The notes below the pieces were generated by a model. It saw only the letters and a list, made by a program, of their open reading frames with translations. It was not told where the DNA came from and ran no database searches. Positions 1-5,154 of a stretch of 10,395 nucleotides of DNA are shown here, piece by piece. Source of the DNA: an uncultured Curtobacterium sp. (GTDB taxonomy: Bacteria > Actinomycetota > Actinomycetes > Actinomycetales > Microbacteriaceae); assembly GCA_913774725.1 (NCBI GenBank), contig CAJYIG010000303.1, forward strand, positions 1-10,395. Reading direction: 5' to 3'. The position numbers and the translations under genes were made by a program. Position 1 is the first letter of the stretch; each line of letters opens with the position of its first letter.

Positions 1-125
1 TGCGTGGGACTCGCCGACCGCGGGGTCGCCACGACGAGGAGTTCGAGGCGCCAGTGCGCCGGAGCCGTGGCGAGCAGGTGTGCACCCCACTTCGCGAAGG
101 AGTCGGTGTCGACCAGGCCGACCAC
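1..125 (-). CDS. Probable DUF6716-family glycosyltransferase, N-terminal fragment
   Basis: This is the first 41 codons of a minus-strand gene that continues beyond base 1. The reading starts at a GTG at 123-125 and gives a beta-strand/helix opening with VGLVDTDSFAKWGAHLL, then WRLELLVVATP. The VDTDSFxKWGAxLL pattern is what I recall from DUF6716 putative glycosyltransferases, often found beside neuA/neuB-like genes in Microbacteriaceae; that assignment is from memory and the fragment is short. It lies 107 bp after the neuB stop on the same strand, so it probably belongs to the same operon and may transfer the activated nonulosonic acid. No ATG or GTG occurs in frame just upstream and no Shine-Dalgarno is visible, so the start is the weakest part of the call. 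Confidence 0.6.
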   Translation of the reverse strand, partial: MVGLVDTDSFAKWGAHLLATAPAHWRLELLVVATPRSASPT

Positions 126-148
126 GCGACGGGCGCGGGGCGGCGGGT

Positions 149-174
149 CGGACGGGAGGCGCGCCTCCCGTCCG
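149..174. repeat. 26-bp perfect palindrome between neuB and the next gene
   Basis: CGGACGGGAGGCG is followed directly by its exact reverse complement. In RNA it would fold into a hairpin with an 11-bp GC stem and a 4-nt loop. It sits in the 107-bp gap between neuB and the downstream minus-strand gene, so it may be a partial terminator or an attenuator inside the operon. No T-tract follows on either strand. The 16-mer gggtcggacgggaggc that contains its left half (145-160) recurs exactly at 5361-5376, which suggests a dispersed intergenic motif in this genome. Confidence 0.7.
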
Positions 175-189
175 GCCGTCGACCCGCGT

Positions 190-222
190 CGAGCGGCCTC
201 CGCCGGTTCTGCCCGCTCGTGC
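190..222. repeat. Degenerate copy of the hairpin repeat after neuB
   Basis: Arms CGAGCGG (190-196) and CCGCTCG (213-219) can pair around a 16-nt loop. The right part, 202-222, matches 20 of 21 bases of the 3' end of the two 61-bp repeats at 2231-2291 and 2347-2407. It begins just after the neuB stop codon in the direction of transcription and could act as an RNA hairpin there. It looks like a short or decayed member of the same repeat family. Confidence 0.5.
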
Positions 223-232
223 ACGCGACGGG

Positions 233-1105
233 TCAGGCGCCGACGCGGCGGAGCTTCGCCATCGGAGCCTGCTCACCGGGGAAGATCCGCTTGATCCCGT
301 CGCCCAGCGCGGTCTCGATGACGCGCACGTCGCGGGCCAGGGTCTGCAGTCCGTGCGGCTCGAGGGACGCCGCGTGGTCCGACCCCCACATGGTGCGGTC
401 GAGGGTGATGTGCCGCTCGACGGCCGAGGCGCCGAGGGCCACCGCGGCGAGCGAGATCTGCAGACCGGGCTCGTGCCCCGAGTAGCCGACCGGCACACCG
501 GCGTAGCGCAGGGCGAGGGTGTCGATCATGCGGAGGTTGGCCTCCTCTGCGGGCATCGGGTAGGTCGACGTGGCGTGCATGAGGACGAGCCGGGCTGTTC
601 CGAGGGTCTCGACCGCGCGGTCGATCTGCTCCAGCGTGGACATCCCGGTCGACAGGATCACCGGCTTGCCCGTCGCCGCGACGGCGCGCAGGAGGCCGAG
701 GTCGGTGACCGACGCCGAGGCGATCTTGTACGCGACGACGTTGAGGTCCTCGAGGAAGTCGACGCTCGGCTCGTCCCACGGCGAGGCGAACCAGTCGAGG
801 CCGCGGAGCGTGGCATGGTCGCCGATCTCGATGTACTGCTCGCGGTCGAACTCGACGCGGTACCGGTACTCCAGGTAGGTCATCTCGCCCCAGGGGGTGC
901 TCCGCGTGGTGGCCTTCATGTGCTCCGGCGTGGCGATCTCCGGCGTGCGCTTCTGGAACTTGACCGCCTGCAGGCCGGCGTCGGCGGCGACGTCGATGAG
1001 TCGCTTCGCGATGTCGACGTCGCCGTTGTGGTTGAGCCCGATCTCGCCGATCAGGTAGGCGGGGTTGCCGGCGCCGATGGTCGAGGTGCCGATGGTGACG
1101 GTCAT
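233..1105 (-). CDS. neuB: N-acetylneuraminate synthase-family protein, short form without SAF domain
   Basis: The 290-aa product belongs to the NeuB/LegI/PseI family, which condenses phosphoenolpyruvate with a six-carbon amino sugar to make a nine-carbon nonulosonic acid in the cytoplasm. Family landmarks in order are GEIGLNHNGD (20-29), AVKFQKR (47-53), the FASPWDEPSVDFL block, YKIASA, STGMSTLEQI, HATSTYP, GYSGHE and GSDHAASLEP. The (beta/alpha)8 barrel is complete, but the protein stops shortly after it at PMAKLRRVGA. Classical NeuB enzymes are about 340-350 aa with a C-terminal SAF (antifreeze-like) domain that helps form the active site of the partner subunit; that domain is absent. The ATG overlaps the neuA stop as ATGA (1102-1105), with GGAG 4 nt upstream, so translation is probably coupled to neuA. 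The exact sugar (neuraminic, legionaminic or other) cannot be told from the sequence. Confidence 0.93.
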   Translation of the reverse strand: MTVTIGTSTIGAGNPAYLIGEIGLNHNGDVDIAKRLIDVAADAGLQAVKFQKRTPEIATPEHMKATTRSTPWGEMTYLEYRYRVEFDREQYIEIGDHATLRGLDWFASPWDEPSVDFLEDLNVVAYKIASASVTDLGLLRAVAATGKPVILSTGMSTLEQIDRAVETLGTARLVLMHATSTYPMPAEEANLRMIDTLALRYAGVPVGYSGHEPGLQISLAAVALGASAVERHITLDRTMWGSDHAASLEPHGLQTLARDVRVIETALGDGIKRIFPGEQAPMAKLRRVGA

Positions 1106-2040
1106 GGTGCTCCGTTCGGTGCGGGTTCGGGTGCGGGTGCGGGCGTGCGCTGGTGTTCGTGCTCGCGCTGGTGTTCGTGCGTGTGCGCCGCGTCGTGCGC
1201 GTGCGCGTGCTCGTGCTGGTGTTCGTGCATGTGCTGGTGCTCGTGCATGCGCGCCGCGTCGTGCTGGTGCTCGTGCATGTGCGCCGCGTCGTGCTCGACC
1301 GCGAGGGCGTCGGCGAGTTCGAGGTCGTGGAGGTCGTCGACGTCGATCGCCGTCCGCGGGTCGGTGACCGCGAGCTCCACCCGTCCGTGGAAGCGGTGAC
1401 CGTGCGCGCGCAGGGCCGCAGCGCGGAAGGCGTAGAAGGCGCCCGTCTCGCGGTACTCCGGCTCGCGGTCCTGGCGGCGCGGTCGGGTGGCGGCGTCGTG
1501 GTTCACGGCGCGCGCGCTGCCGTCCGGAGCGGTGCGCCAGAGGAAGGCGTGCGACGGAGTGGCCGCGAACACCACGTCCGCGACGCCGCTCTGCACACGT
1601 CGGACCGCGTCGTCGAGGTCGGCGGGGTCGATGAACGGGGAGGTCGCCTGCAGGAACACTACGACCTCGGGTGTCCGGCCGTCCGCGGTCAGGGCGTCGA
1701 TCGCGTGCAGGAGCGCGGACTCCGAGGAGGCCTCGTCGCCGGCGAGCTCGGGCGGACGCCGGACGACGAGTGCGCCGGCGTCGCGGGCCGCCTCAGCGAT
1801 GGCGTCACCGTCGGTCGAGACCACCACGGCGTCGATCGTCGGGGTCGCGCGGGCGGTGTCGACCGCGCGGCGCACCAGCGAGCGACCGCCGACGGTGCGG
1901 AGGTTCTTGCCCGGGATTCCCTTCGACCCCGCGCGGGCCGGGACGATGGCCACGACGGCGCCGGGGCCGCGGCCGGGGTCTGGTCCTGCCCCTGGTCCTG
2001 GTCCTGGTCCTGGTCCTGGTCCTGGTCCGCGGGAGTGCAT
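1102..2040 (-). CDS. neuA: Acylneuraminate cytidylyltransferase (CMP-nonulosonate synthetase) with Gly-Pro head and His-rich tail
   Basis: The 312-aa product is a NeuA-family nucleotidyltransferase that activates a nonulosonic acid with CTP to the CMP-sugar. The catalytic core covers about residues 29-245. The signature IVPARAGSKGIPGKN (32-46) binds CTP, and further landmarks are VVVSTDGDAI, FLQATSPF, YRETGAFYAF and TAIDVDDLHDLELADAL. Two low-complexity extensions flank the core: residues 5-16 are six Gly-Pro pairs, and residues 249-298 hold 19 histidines in HEHQH-type repeats, followed by a Pro/Ala stretch. The tail must be translated, because its stop codon overlaps the neuB ATG. I chose the ATG at 2040 because a TACGGT -10 box lies 7 nt before it, the leaderless layout seen at other genes here. 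A GTG at 1953 (residue 30) would remove the Gly-Pro head and start right at the core, and remains possible. Confidence 0.92.
   Translation of the reverse strand: MHSRGPGPGPGPGPGPGAGPDPGRGPGAVVAIVPARAGSKGIPGKNLRTVGGRSLVRRAVDTARATPTIDAVVVSTDGDAIAEAARDAGALVVRRPPELAGDEASSESALLHAIDALTADGRTPEVVVFLQATSPFIDPADLDDAVRRVQSGVADVVFAATPSHAFLWRTAPDGSARAVNHDAATRPRRQDREPEYRETGAFYAFRAAALRAHGHRFHGRVELAVTDPRTAIDVDDLHDLELADALAVEHDAAHMHEHQHDAARMHEHQHMHEHQHEHAHAHDAAHTHEHQREHEHQRTPAPAPEPAPNGAP
1147..1296 (-). repeat. Degenerate repeat coding for the His-rich tail of NeuA
   Basis: This stretch encodes NeuA residues 249-298, built from units such as MHEHQH, EHAHAH and DAAHTHEHQ, with 19 His in 50 residues plus regularly placed Glu and Gln. 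On the plus strand it reads as irregular repeats of gtgctggtgttcgtg and gcgccgcgtcgtg. Codon variation (CAC throughout for His, GAG and GAA for Glu) with no stop in frame fits a translated repeat that expands and contracts by unequal recombination. His-rich tails are known metal stores in other proteins such as SlyD, HypB and UreE; any such role here is inference. Confidence 0.85.
1993..2028 (-). repeat. Hexanucleotide tandem repeat (six TGGTCC/GGACCA units) at the neuA start
   Basis: Six exact tandem copies of TGGTCC on the plus strand encode (Gly-Pro)6 of NeuA from GGA CCA codons. GGA and CCA are unusual choices in this G/C-ending genome, which suggests the DNA repeat, not protein selection on codons, sets the sequence. 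A further isolated copy lies at 1981-1986. Six-base slippage keeps the frame, so it would change the length of the N terminus but not switch the gene off. Confidence 0.9.
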
Positions 2041-2047
2041 GTCCCGG

Positions 2048-2053
2048 ACCGTA
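2048..2053 (-). promoter_or_regulatory. Predicted -10 box of the neu operon (TACGGT)
   Basis: Read on the minus strand, TACGGT fits the actinobacterial TAnnnT -10 pattern and ends 7 nt before the neuA ATG. Transcription would start at or just before the start codon, giving a leaderless message. No convincing -35 is visible. No Shine-Dalgarno sequence precedes this ATG, which agrees with the idea. Confidence 0.5.
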
Positions 2054-2230
2054 CGGAGGAGCGGTGACCCTGAGACGAACGACAGGCAGACGGACGTCGA
2101 ACGCTCTGCGACCCGGCCCGGCCCGACCTGACCTGTTCCGACCGGTCGCGCTGTGCGAGCGGCTGCTCGCGGGCGGAAGGGCGCTCTCTGCTCACAGCCC
2201 GGCCGGGCACGAGCGGGAGAACCTCGCCCC

Positions 2231-2291
2231 GCGAGCGGGCGTTCCCTGCTGCCCCTGCCGGTCGGGTGCTGCCGGTTCCGCCCGCTCGTGC
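2231..2291. repeat. 61-bp hairpin repeat, copy 1
   Basis: The unit runs from gcgagcgggcgttccctgct to ccgcccgctcgtgc and is identical at all 61 bases to the copy at 2347-2407, 116 bp further on. Its ends are inverted repeats (cgagcgggcg and cgcccgctcg, 10 bp), so each unit can form one long hairpin, as in REP-like or miniature palindromic elements. No coding potential is evident. Confidence 0.9.
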
Positions 2292-2346
2292 AAGCTCGAC
2301 TCCGTCTGGGCTCGGGTCGGCGTCCGCATGCCTGAGCTCGCGAGAC

Positions 2347-2407
2347 GCGAGCGGGCGTTCCCTGCTGCCCCTGCCGGTCGGGTGCTGCCGGTTCCGCCCG
2401 CTCGTGC
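2347..2407. repeat. 61-bp hairpin repeat, copy 2
   Basis: Exact second copy of the unit at 2231-2291, in the same orientation. The 55 bp between the copies are unrelated to the unit. Complete identity suggests recent duplication or active homogenisation, and a related degenerate copy follows neuB at 190-222. Confidence 0.9.
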
Positions 2408-2483
2408 CGGATGTGCGACGTGCTGCTCGCCGGGCGTCCTCGGTGCAGACCGCCCGGTGCAGCGGCCCGTCGACCGACAGCGG

Positions 2484-2489
2484 TAGAAT
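2484..2489 (+). promoter_or_regulatory. Predicted -10 box of tRNA-Arg (TAGAAT)
   Basis: TAGAAT is a near-consensus -10 hexamer ending 11 nt before the mature 5' end of the tRNA. This leaves a very short 5' leader for RNase P to remove. The matching -35 is not obvious. Confidence 0.6.
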
Positions 2490-2500
2490 CGTCGCCGCTC

Positions 2501-2573
2501 GCCTCCGTAGCTCAGTGGATAGAGCAGGTGGTTTCTACCCTCCGTGTCGCGGGTTCGATTCCTGCCGGGGGCA
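2501..2573 (+). tRNA. tRNA-Arg (anticodon UCU)
   Basis: A 73-nt cloverleaf folds cleanly. The acceptor stem GCCTCCG pairs with CGGGGGC (one G-U), the D arm is GCTC/GAGC, the anticodon loop TTTCTAC gives anticodon TCT (reads AGA codons), the variable loop is GTGTC, and the T arm is GCGGG-TTCGATT-CCTGC. The discriminator base is A73 and CCA is not encoded. The anticodon stem GGTGG/CCTCC has a U-U mismatch at pair 29-41. AGA is a rare codon in such GC-rich genomes, so this is a minor tRNA. Confidence 0.95.
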
Positions 2574-2580
2574 CACACGA

Positions 2581-2616
2581 CGAGAGGCCGCCATCCCCCG
2601 GGATGGCGGCCTCTCG
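2581..2616. terminator. Strong bidirectional terminator hairpin
   Basis: A perfect 16-bp stem, opening cgagaggccgccatcc, closes around a 4-nt CCCG loop. It starts 8 nt after the tRNA and ends 19 bp from the stop codon of the convergent gene at 2636. The position suits a terminator shared by both directions; as is common in GC-rich actinobacteria, no clear T-tract follows. Confidence 0.85.
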
Positions 2617-2635
2617 GCGTCGTGGCGTCGGACGG

Positions 2636-3835
2636 TCAGTCGGCGTCGGATGCCCGCCGACGGAGCTCGCTCGCGCTGATCGGCTGCGTGTAGGGCGAGG
2701 CGACCTCGTGCCCGTCCTCGTCCTCGTCCGCTCGTGCGCCTGACGACGTGCTCGACGCCGGTGAACGGTCGAGCCCGCTCGCCGAAGCGGAGGCGCGGTT
2801 CACGTGCGCGTCGGCGGAGGTCGGGCTCGCGACGCTCGGCGCTGCAGAGGGCCGGTCGTCCGAGCGATCCCCGTGGTCACGATCGGTCGAGTCGACCTCG
2901 CCGGAGTCGGAGGTGTCCACGCCGCGGGTGCCGAGGTCGTTCCGAGCGTTCTGCGCCGTGCCCGCGCCCGGGCGTCCGGACGCGATCGGCGAGCCCAGCT
3001 GCGGGCGCACGGGCGTGCCGTCGAGCGGCACGGTCTCACGATCGCCGTAGGGCCGCGTGCGGTTGTCGGACGAACCACGCACGTCGTCGATCGGGGTGGT
3101 GGCGTCCTGATCGGTCGTCGAGACAGCGGCCGGGCCGGACGACCACGGAGTCGAACTCCCCGGCGTTGAGCTCGCAGGAGCCGTGGCCCCGGCGGGAGCG
3201 CCGCTTTGCTGCGGTGCCGGGCGGAGCGAGGTCGTGGTCGGCGTCGCGCGTGACGGGGTGGCGTCGGTGTCGGCCGACCGCTGCTGCTGACCGGCGTTCC
3301 AGTCCTGCTGGCGGGCGATGAGTTCGGCGTCCGGATCCGGCGAGTCGAACTTCCACCGCTCGAGGTCGGCCTTGAACAGTTTCTTGGCGCGACCGGGGCG
3401 GGCGTTCCACTCGAGCAGGCGGTCGCGGAGCTCGGCGACGGACTGGTCCGCCTGCGACGTGAAGGTGGAGGAGTTCCGCTTGATGTCGGCGAGCTCGTGC
3501 TGCACCCAGTCGGCGGCCAACGGGGCACCGCTCACCGGCAGGAGACGCAGTCGGACGTCGGCGTCCTCGGCGAGGTGGTCGGCGTAGGCACGTTCCTCGT
3601 GTCCGAGCGCTCCCCAGCGCGAGGCCTTGCGCGCCGCGCTGACCACACCCGCGACCGCCGAGTTGCGGCTCTCTCGATCGTGGAGTGCGACGACGCGTTT
3701 CGCTGCCGCACGCCCGATGAGCGCGGCGATCACTCCGGCGACGACGATCGCGACGAAGGGGATGATCGCGCCGGACAGCACGCGCCAGCCCTCGTCGGAT
3801 GCGCTCCAGTCGGTCAGGTCGTTCCACCAGTCCAT
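2636..3835 (-). CDS. Single-pass membrane protein with long disordered tail, function unknown
   Basis: The 399-aa product begins with a short Trp/Asp-rich segment, followed by one membrane helix at about residues 20-41 (SGAIIPFVAIVVAGVIAALI) and a basic flank (GRAAAKRVV), which suggests the N terminus outside and the rest in the cytoplasm. Residues about 50-180 look folded and helical (GHEERAYADHLAEDADVRLRLLP, then a charged LRDRLLEWNARPGRAKKLFKADLERWKF block). Residues about 181-375 are rich in Ser, Thr, Ala, Pro and Asp and probably disordered. The C terminus returns to a conserved-looking YTQPISASELRRR. I recognise no enzymatic motif. A TAGGGT -10 box lies 6 nt before the ATG, so the message is probably leaderless. 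The gene stands alone, convergent with the tRNA gene. Confidence 0.85.
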   Translation of the reverse strand: MDWWNDLTDWSASDEGWRVLSGAIIPFVAIVVAGVIAALIGRAAAKRVVALHDRESRNSAVAGVVSAARKASRWGALGHEERAYADHLAEDADVRLRLLPVSGAPLAADWVQHELADIKRNSSTFTSQADQSVAELRDRLLEWNARPGRAKKLFKADLERWKFDSPDPDAELIARQQDWNAGQQQRSADTDATPSRATPTTTSLRPAPQQSGAPAGATAPASSTPGSSTPWSSGPAAVSTTDQDATTPIDDVRGSSDNRTRPYGDRETVPLDGTPVRPQLGSPIASGRPGAGTAQNARNDLGTRGVDTSDSGEVDSTDRDHGDRSDDRPSAAPSVASPTSADAHVNRASASASGLDRSPASSTSSGARADEDEDGHEVASPYTQPISASELRRRASDAD

Positions 3836-3841
3836 GCGCGA

Positions 3842-3847
3842 ACCCTA
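3842..3847 (-). promoter_or_regulatory. Predicted -10 box (TAGGGT) of the membrane-protein gene
   Basis: On the minus strand TAGGGT is followed by 6 nt and then the ATG at 3835. No Shine-Dalgarno is present, so leaderless translation is likely. A -35 element is not clear. Confidence 0.5.
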
Positions 3848-3961
3848 CGCAGCGCTCGGCCCGGATCCGCGGAGGCCGATCGGCGTTCCGTCGAGCTGTG
3901 TCCGCCGGACGGTCCGGCGAGCCGCTCCGGCCGTCTCCGACCGGTCCGTCTCCGGCGGGTA

Positions 3962-4110
3962 GACCTCGCCGGATCGGACGTCAGCGGGTCGGACCTCGCT
4001 GGGTGGGACGTCAGCGGGGTAGACCTTGCTGGGTCGGACGTCAGCGGGGTAGACCTTGCTGGGTGGGACGTCAGCGGGTCCGACCTCGCCGGTCGGACGT
4101 CAGCGGGTCC
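3962..4110. repeat. 30-bp minisatellite, five units with phased GACGTCAGCGGG motif
   Basis: Units start at 3962, 3992, 4022, 4052 and 4082. Four are 30 bp and the last is 29 bp through one missing base. Each has the form gacctcgctgggtcggacgt then cagcggggta with a few substitutions. The 12-mer GACGTCAGCGGG is unchanged in all five, at 3977, 4007, 4037, 4067 and 4096. The middle of the unit alternates between tcgg and tggg, hinting at a 60-bp higher-order unit. It lies about 115 bp upstream of the -10 box of the membrane-protein gene. Confidence 0.92.
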
Positions 4111-4151
4111 GATCTCGCCGGGTCGGTCTCCGGTGGGCAGTCCCCGGCGGG

Positions 4152-4418
4152 TCAGCCCCAGCGGAGGCAGTCGACGGCGTCGTCGGCGGACCAGACGTTC
4201 GGCAGCTCGACGAACCGACGCTCCGTCGCGACGTACCGACGCGCACGGTACGCCGTGCCACCGGCGACGTCCACCCGGTCGACGTACCCGACGATCTCGC
4301 CGTTGGCGCGGGTGACCCGGCTGAGGTCGTCCCGCACGTCGAGCACGCGGAGGTCCCCACGGCTGCGTGCCACCGGCGTGGAACGGATCCGGAACGCTGG
4401 TGCGGTGCTCGTCTGCAC
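4152..4418 (-). CDS. Small protein of unknown function (88 aa)
   Basis: The reading starts at GTG 4418, with a perfect AGGAGG Shine-Dalgarno at 4424-4429 and a 5-nt spacer, which decides the start. The 88-aa product reads RGDLRVLDVRDDLSRVTRA, GEIVGYVDRVD, then RARRYVATERRFVELPNVWS and ends DDAVDCLRWG. It looks like a small soluble alpha/beta protein with an acidic-basic strand pattern; there is no signal peptide or membrane helix. I do not recognise the family. It is divergent from msrA, with 171 bp between the start codons. A possible -10 (TACCGT, minus strand at 4458-4463) would give a short leader containing the Shine-Dalgarno sequence. Confidence 0.78.
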   Translation of the reverse strand: MQTSTAPAFRIRSTPVARSRGDLRVLDVRDDLSRVTRANGEIVGYVDRVDVAGGTAYRARRYVATERRFVELPNVWSADDAVDCLRWG

Positions 4419-4423
4419 GGGTG

Positions 4424-4429
4424 CCTCCT
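4424..4429 (-). promoter_or_regulatory. Shine-Dalgarno AGGAGG of the 88-aa gene
   Basis: A full-strength AGGAGG sits 5 nt before GTG 4418 on the minus strand. It is one of few strong ribosome sites in the window and fixes a non-ATG start. Confidence 0.85.
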
Positions 4430-4576
4430 GCTGGTCTGTCGTGATCTCGTTGGTTCGACGGTACGGCCGACCACCGACAGTGCAGGGGGGTGATGGGCCG
4501 TCCGGGGACGGGCGACACCGGACCGATCCTGTGCAGGAGCCGTACCCCACCGGCGTGCGCCCGGAGCGACGGAGGG

Positions 4577-4582
4577 TAGCCT
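4577..4582 (+). promoter_or_regulatory. Predicted -10 box of msrA (TAGCCT)
   Basis: TAGCCT ends 7 nt before the msrA ATG, so transcription would begin at or next to the start codon. The ggaggg just before it overlaps the -10 region and lies 14 nt from the ATG, too far to serve as a good ribosome site. Confidence 0.55.
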
Positions 4583-4589
4583 TCCGCGC

Positions 4590-5117
4590 ATGACGACCTT
4601 CGTGCTCGCTGGCGGATGCTTCTGGTGCCTCGACGCCGTGTACCGGACCCTGCAGGGCGTGCAGGACGTGGTCTCCGGGTACACCGGCGGCGCGACGGAC
4701 GATCCGACGTACGAGGCCGTCTGCACCGGGACGACCGGTCACGCCGAGGCGGTCGCGGTGACCTTCGACGAGTCGGTCATCCCGGCCGACGTCGTGCTCG
4801 ACGTCTTCTTCACGCTCCACGACCCGCGGCAGCTGAACCGTCAGGGCGCGGACGTCGGCACCCAGTACCGCTCAGCGATGTTCCCGGCGGACGACGAGCA
4901 GCGGACCCTGTTCGAGCGGGCGGTCCAGCGCGCAGCGGACATCTGGGACGGCGGCATCGTGACGACGATCGAACCGCTCGGTACGTTCTACCGTGCGGAG
5001 GAGTACCACCAGGACTTCTTCGCGAAGAACCCCGGACAGGGCTACTGCCTCGCGGTCGCGCTGCCCAAGGTGAACAAGGTCCGCAAGGCCTACAGTCAGT
5101 ACATCCTGGCGTCCTGA
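4590..5117 (+). CDS. msrA: Peptide-methionine (S)-S-oxide reductase
   Basis: The 175-aa product is a standard-length MsrA, which reduces the S-epimer of methionine sulfoxide in proteins and free methionine in the cytoplasm, with electrons usually from thioredoxin. The catalytic motif GGCFWC is at residues 8-13, with C10 as the nucleophile. GYTGG (30-34), GHAEAV (50-55), HDPRQLNRQGADVGTQYRS (77-95) and NPGQGYC (147-153) are all in their family positions. C13, C45 and C153 are the other cysteines; C153 is a candidate resolving residue. The ATG is supported by the leaderless-type -10 box just upstream and by MTTFVLAGGC matching the usual family start. The 67-aa gene follows 37 bp downstream and may be co-transcribed. 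Confidence 0.97.
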   Translation: MTTFVLAGGCFWCLDAVYRTLQGVQDVVSGYTGGATDDPTYEAVCTGTTGHAEAVAVTFDESVIPADVVLDVFFTLHDPRQLNRQGADVGTQYRSAMFPADDEQRTLFERAVQRAADIWDGGIVTTIEPLGTFYRAEEYHQDFFAKNPGQGYCLAVALPKVNKVRKAYSQYILAS

Positions 5118-5138
5118 GACGCGGGCGCCGGGGCCACG

Positions 5139-5144
5139 AGGAGG
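5139..5144 (+). promoter_or_regulatory. Shine-Dalgarno AGGAGG of the 67-aa gene
   Basis: AGGAGG lies 10 nt before the first ATG (5155) and 13 nt before the second, favouring the first. It is good evidence that this short frame is translated. Confidence 0.75.
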
Positions 5145-5154
5145 TGGTCGAACG

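Larger units (their letters stand above)
2041..2500. other. 460-bp noncoding region between the neu operon and tRNA-Arg
   Basis: I see no credible gene here: open frames lack family features and follow the repeats. The region holds the neuA promoter near its left end, a small hairpin gcgagc-ggct-gctcgc at 2155-2170, an inverted partial match to the repeat ends (gcacgagcggg, 2207-2217), two 61-bp direct repeats, and the tRNA promoter at its right end. Confidence 0.6.
3836..4151. other. 316-bp noncoding region with minisatellite
   Basis: Between two minus-strand genes I see no credible gene. The stretch holds the promoter of the membrane-protein gene, a palindrome around 3903-3919 (cgccggac, one base, then gtccggcg) and the 30-bp tandem array from 3962. 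Flanking sequence at 3941-3961 and 4111-4140 looks like decayed repeat units. Confidence 0.6.

Noticed and set aside
1120..1300. CRISPR array or direct-repeat array at the neuA 3' end
   Set aside because: Repeats are short, irregular, without constant spacers, and lie inside a translated frame.
1153..1400. Cys/Trp- or Val-rich plus-strand frames opposite the neuA tail
   Set aside because: They are antisense shadows of the His-rich repeat. Real family motifs are on the minus strand and the ATGA overlap with neuB fixes the coding frame.
2501..2616. tRNA-Arg as an integration site for a genomic island
   Set aside because: The 3' end of the tRNA is followed at once by a terminator and an ordinary resident-looking gene; I see no repeated tRNA 3' end and no integrase. 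The neu operon lies on the 5' side, the wrong side for the usual tRNA integration.
3962..4110. Pentapeptide-repeat protein on the plus strand (VDLAG SDVSG SDLAG WDVSG pattern)
   Set aside because: The 30-bp DNA repeat reads as pentapeptide-like units in one frame, but there is no start codon with a ribosome site or -10 box, the frame runs back antisense through the membrane-protein gene, and the 1-bp deletion in the fifth unit breaks it. The pattern follows from the repeat length being a multiple of 15.
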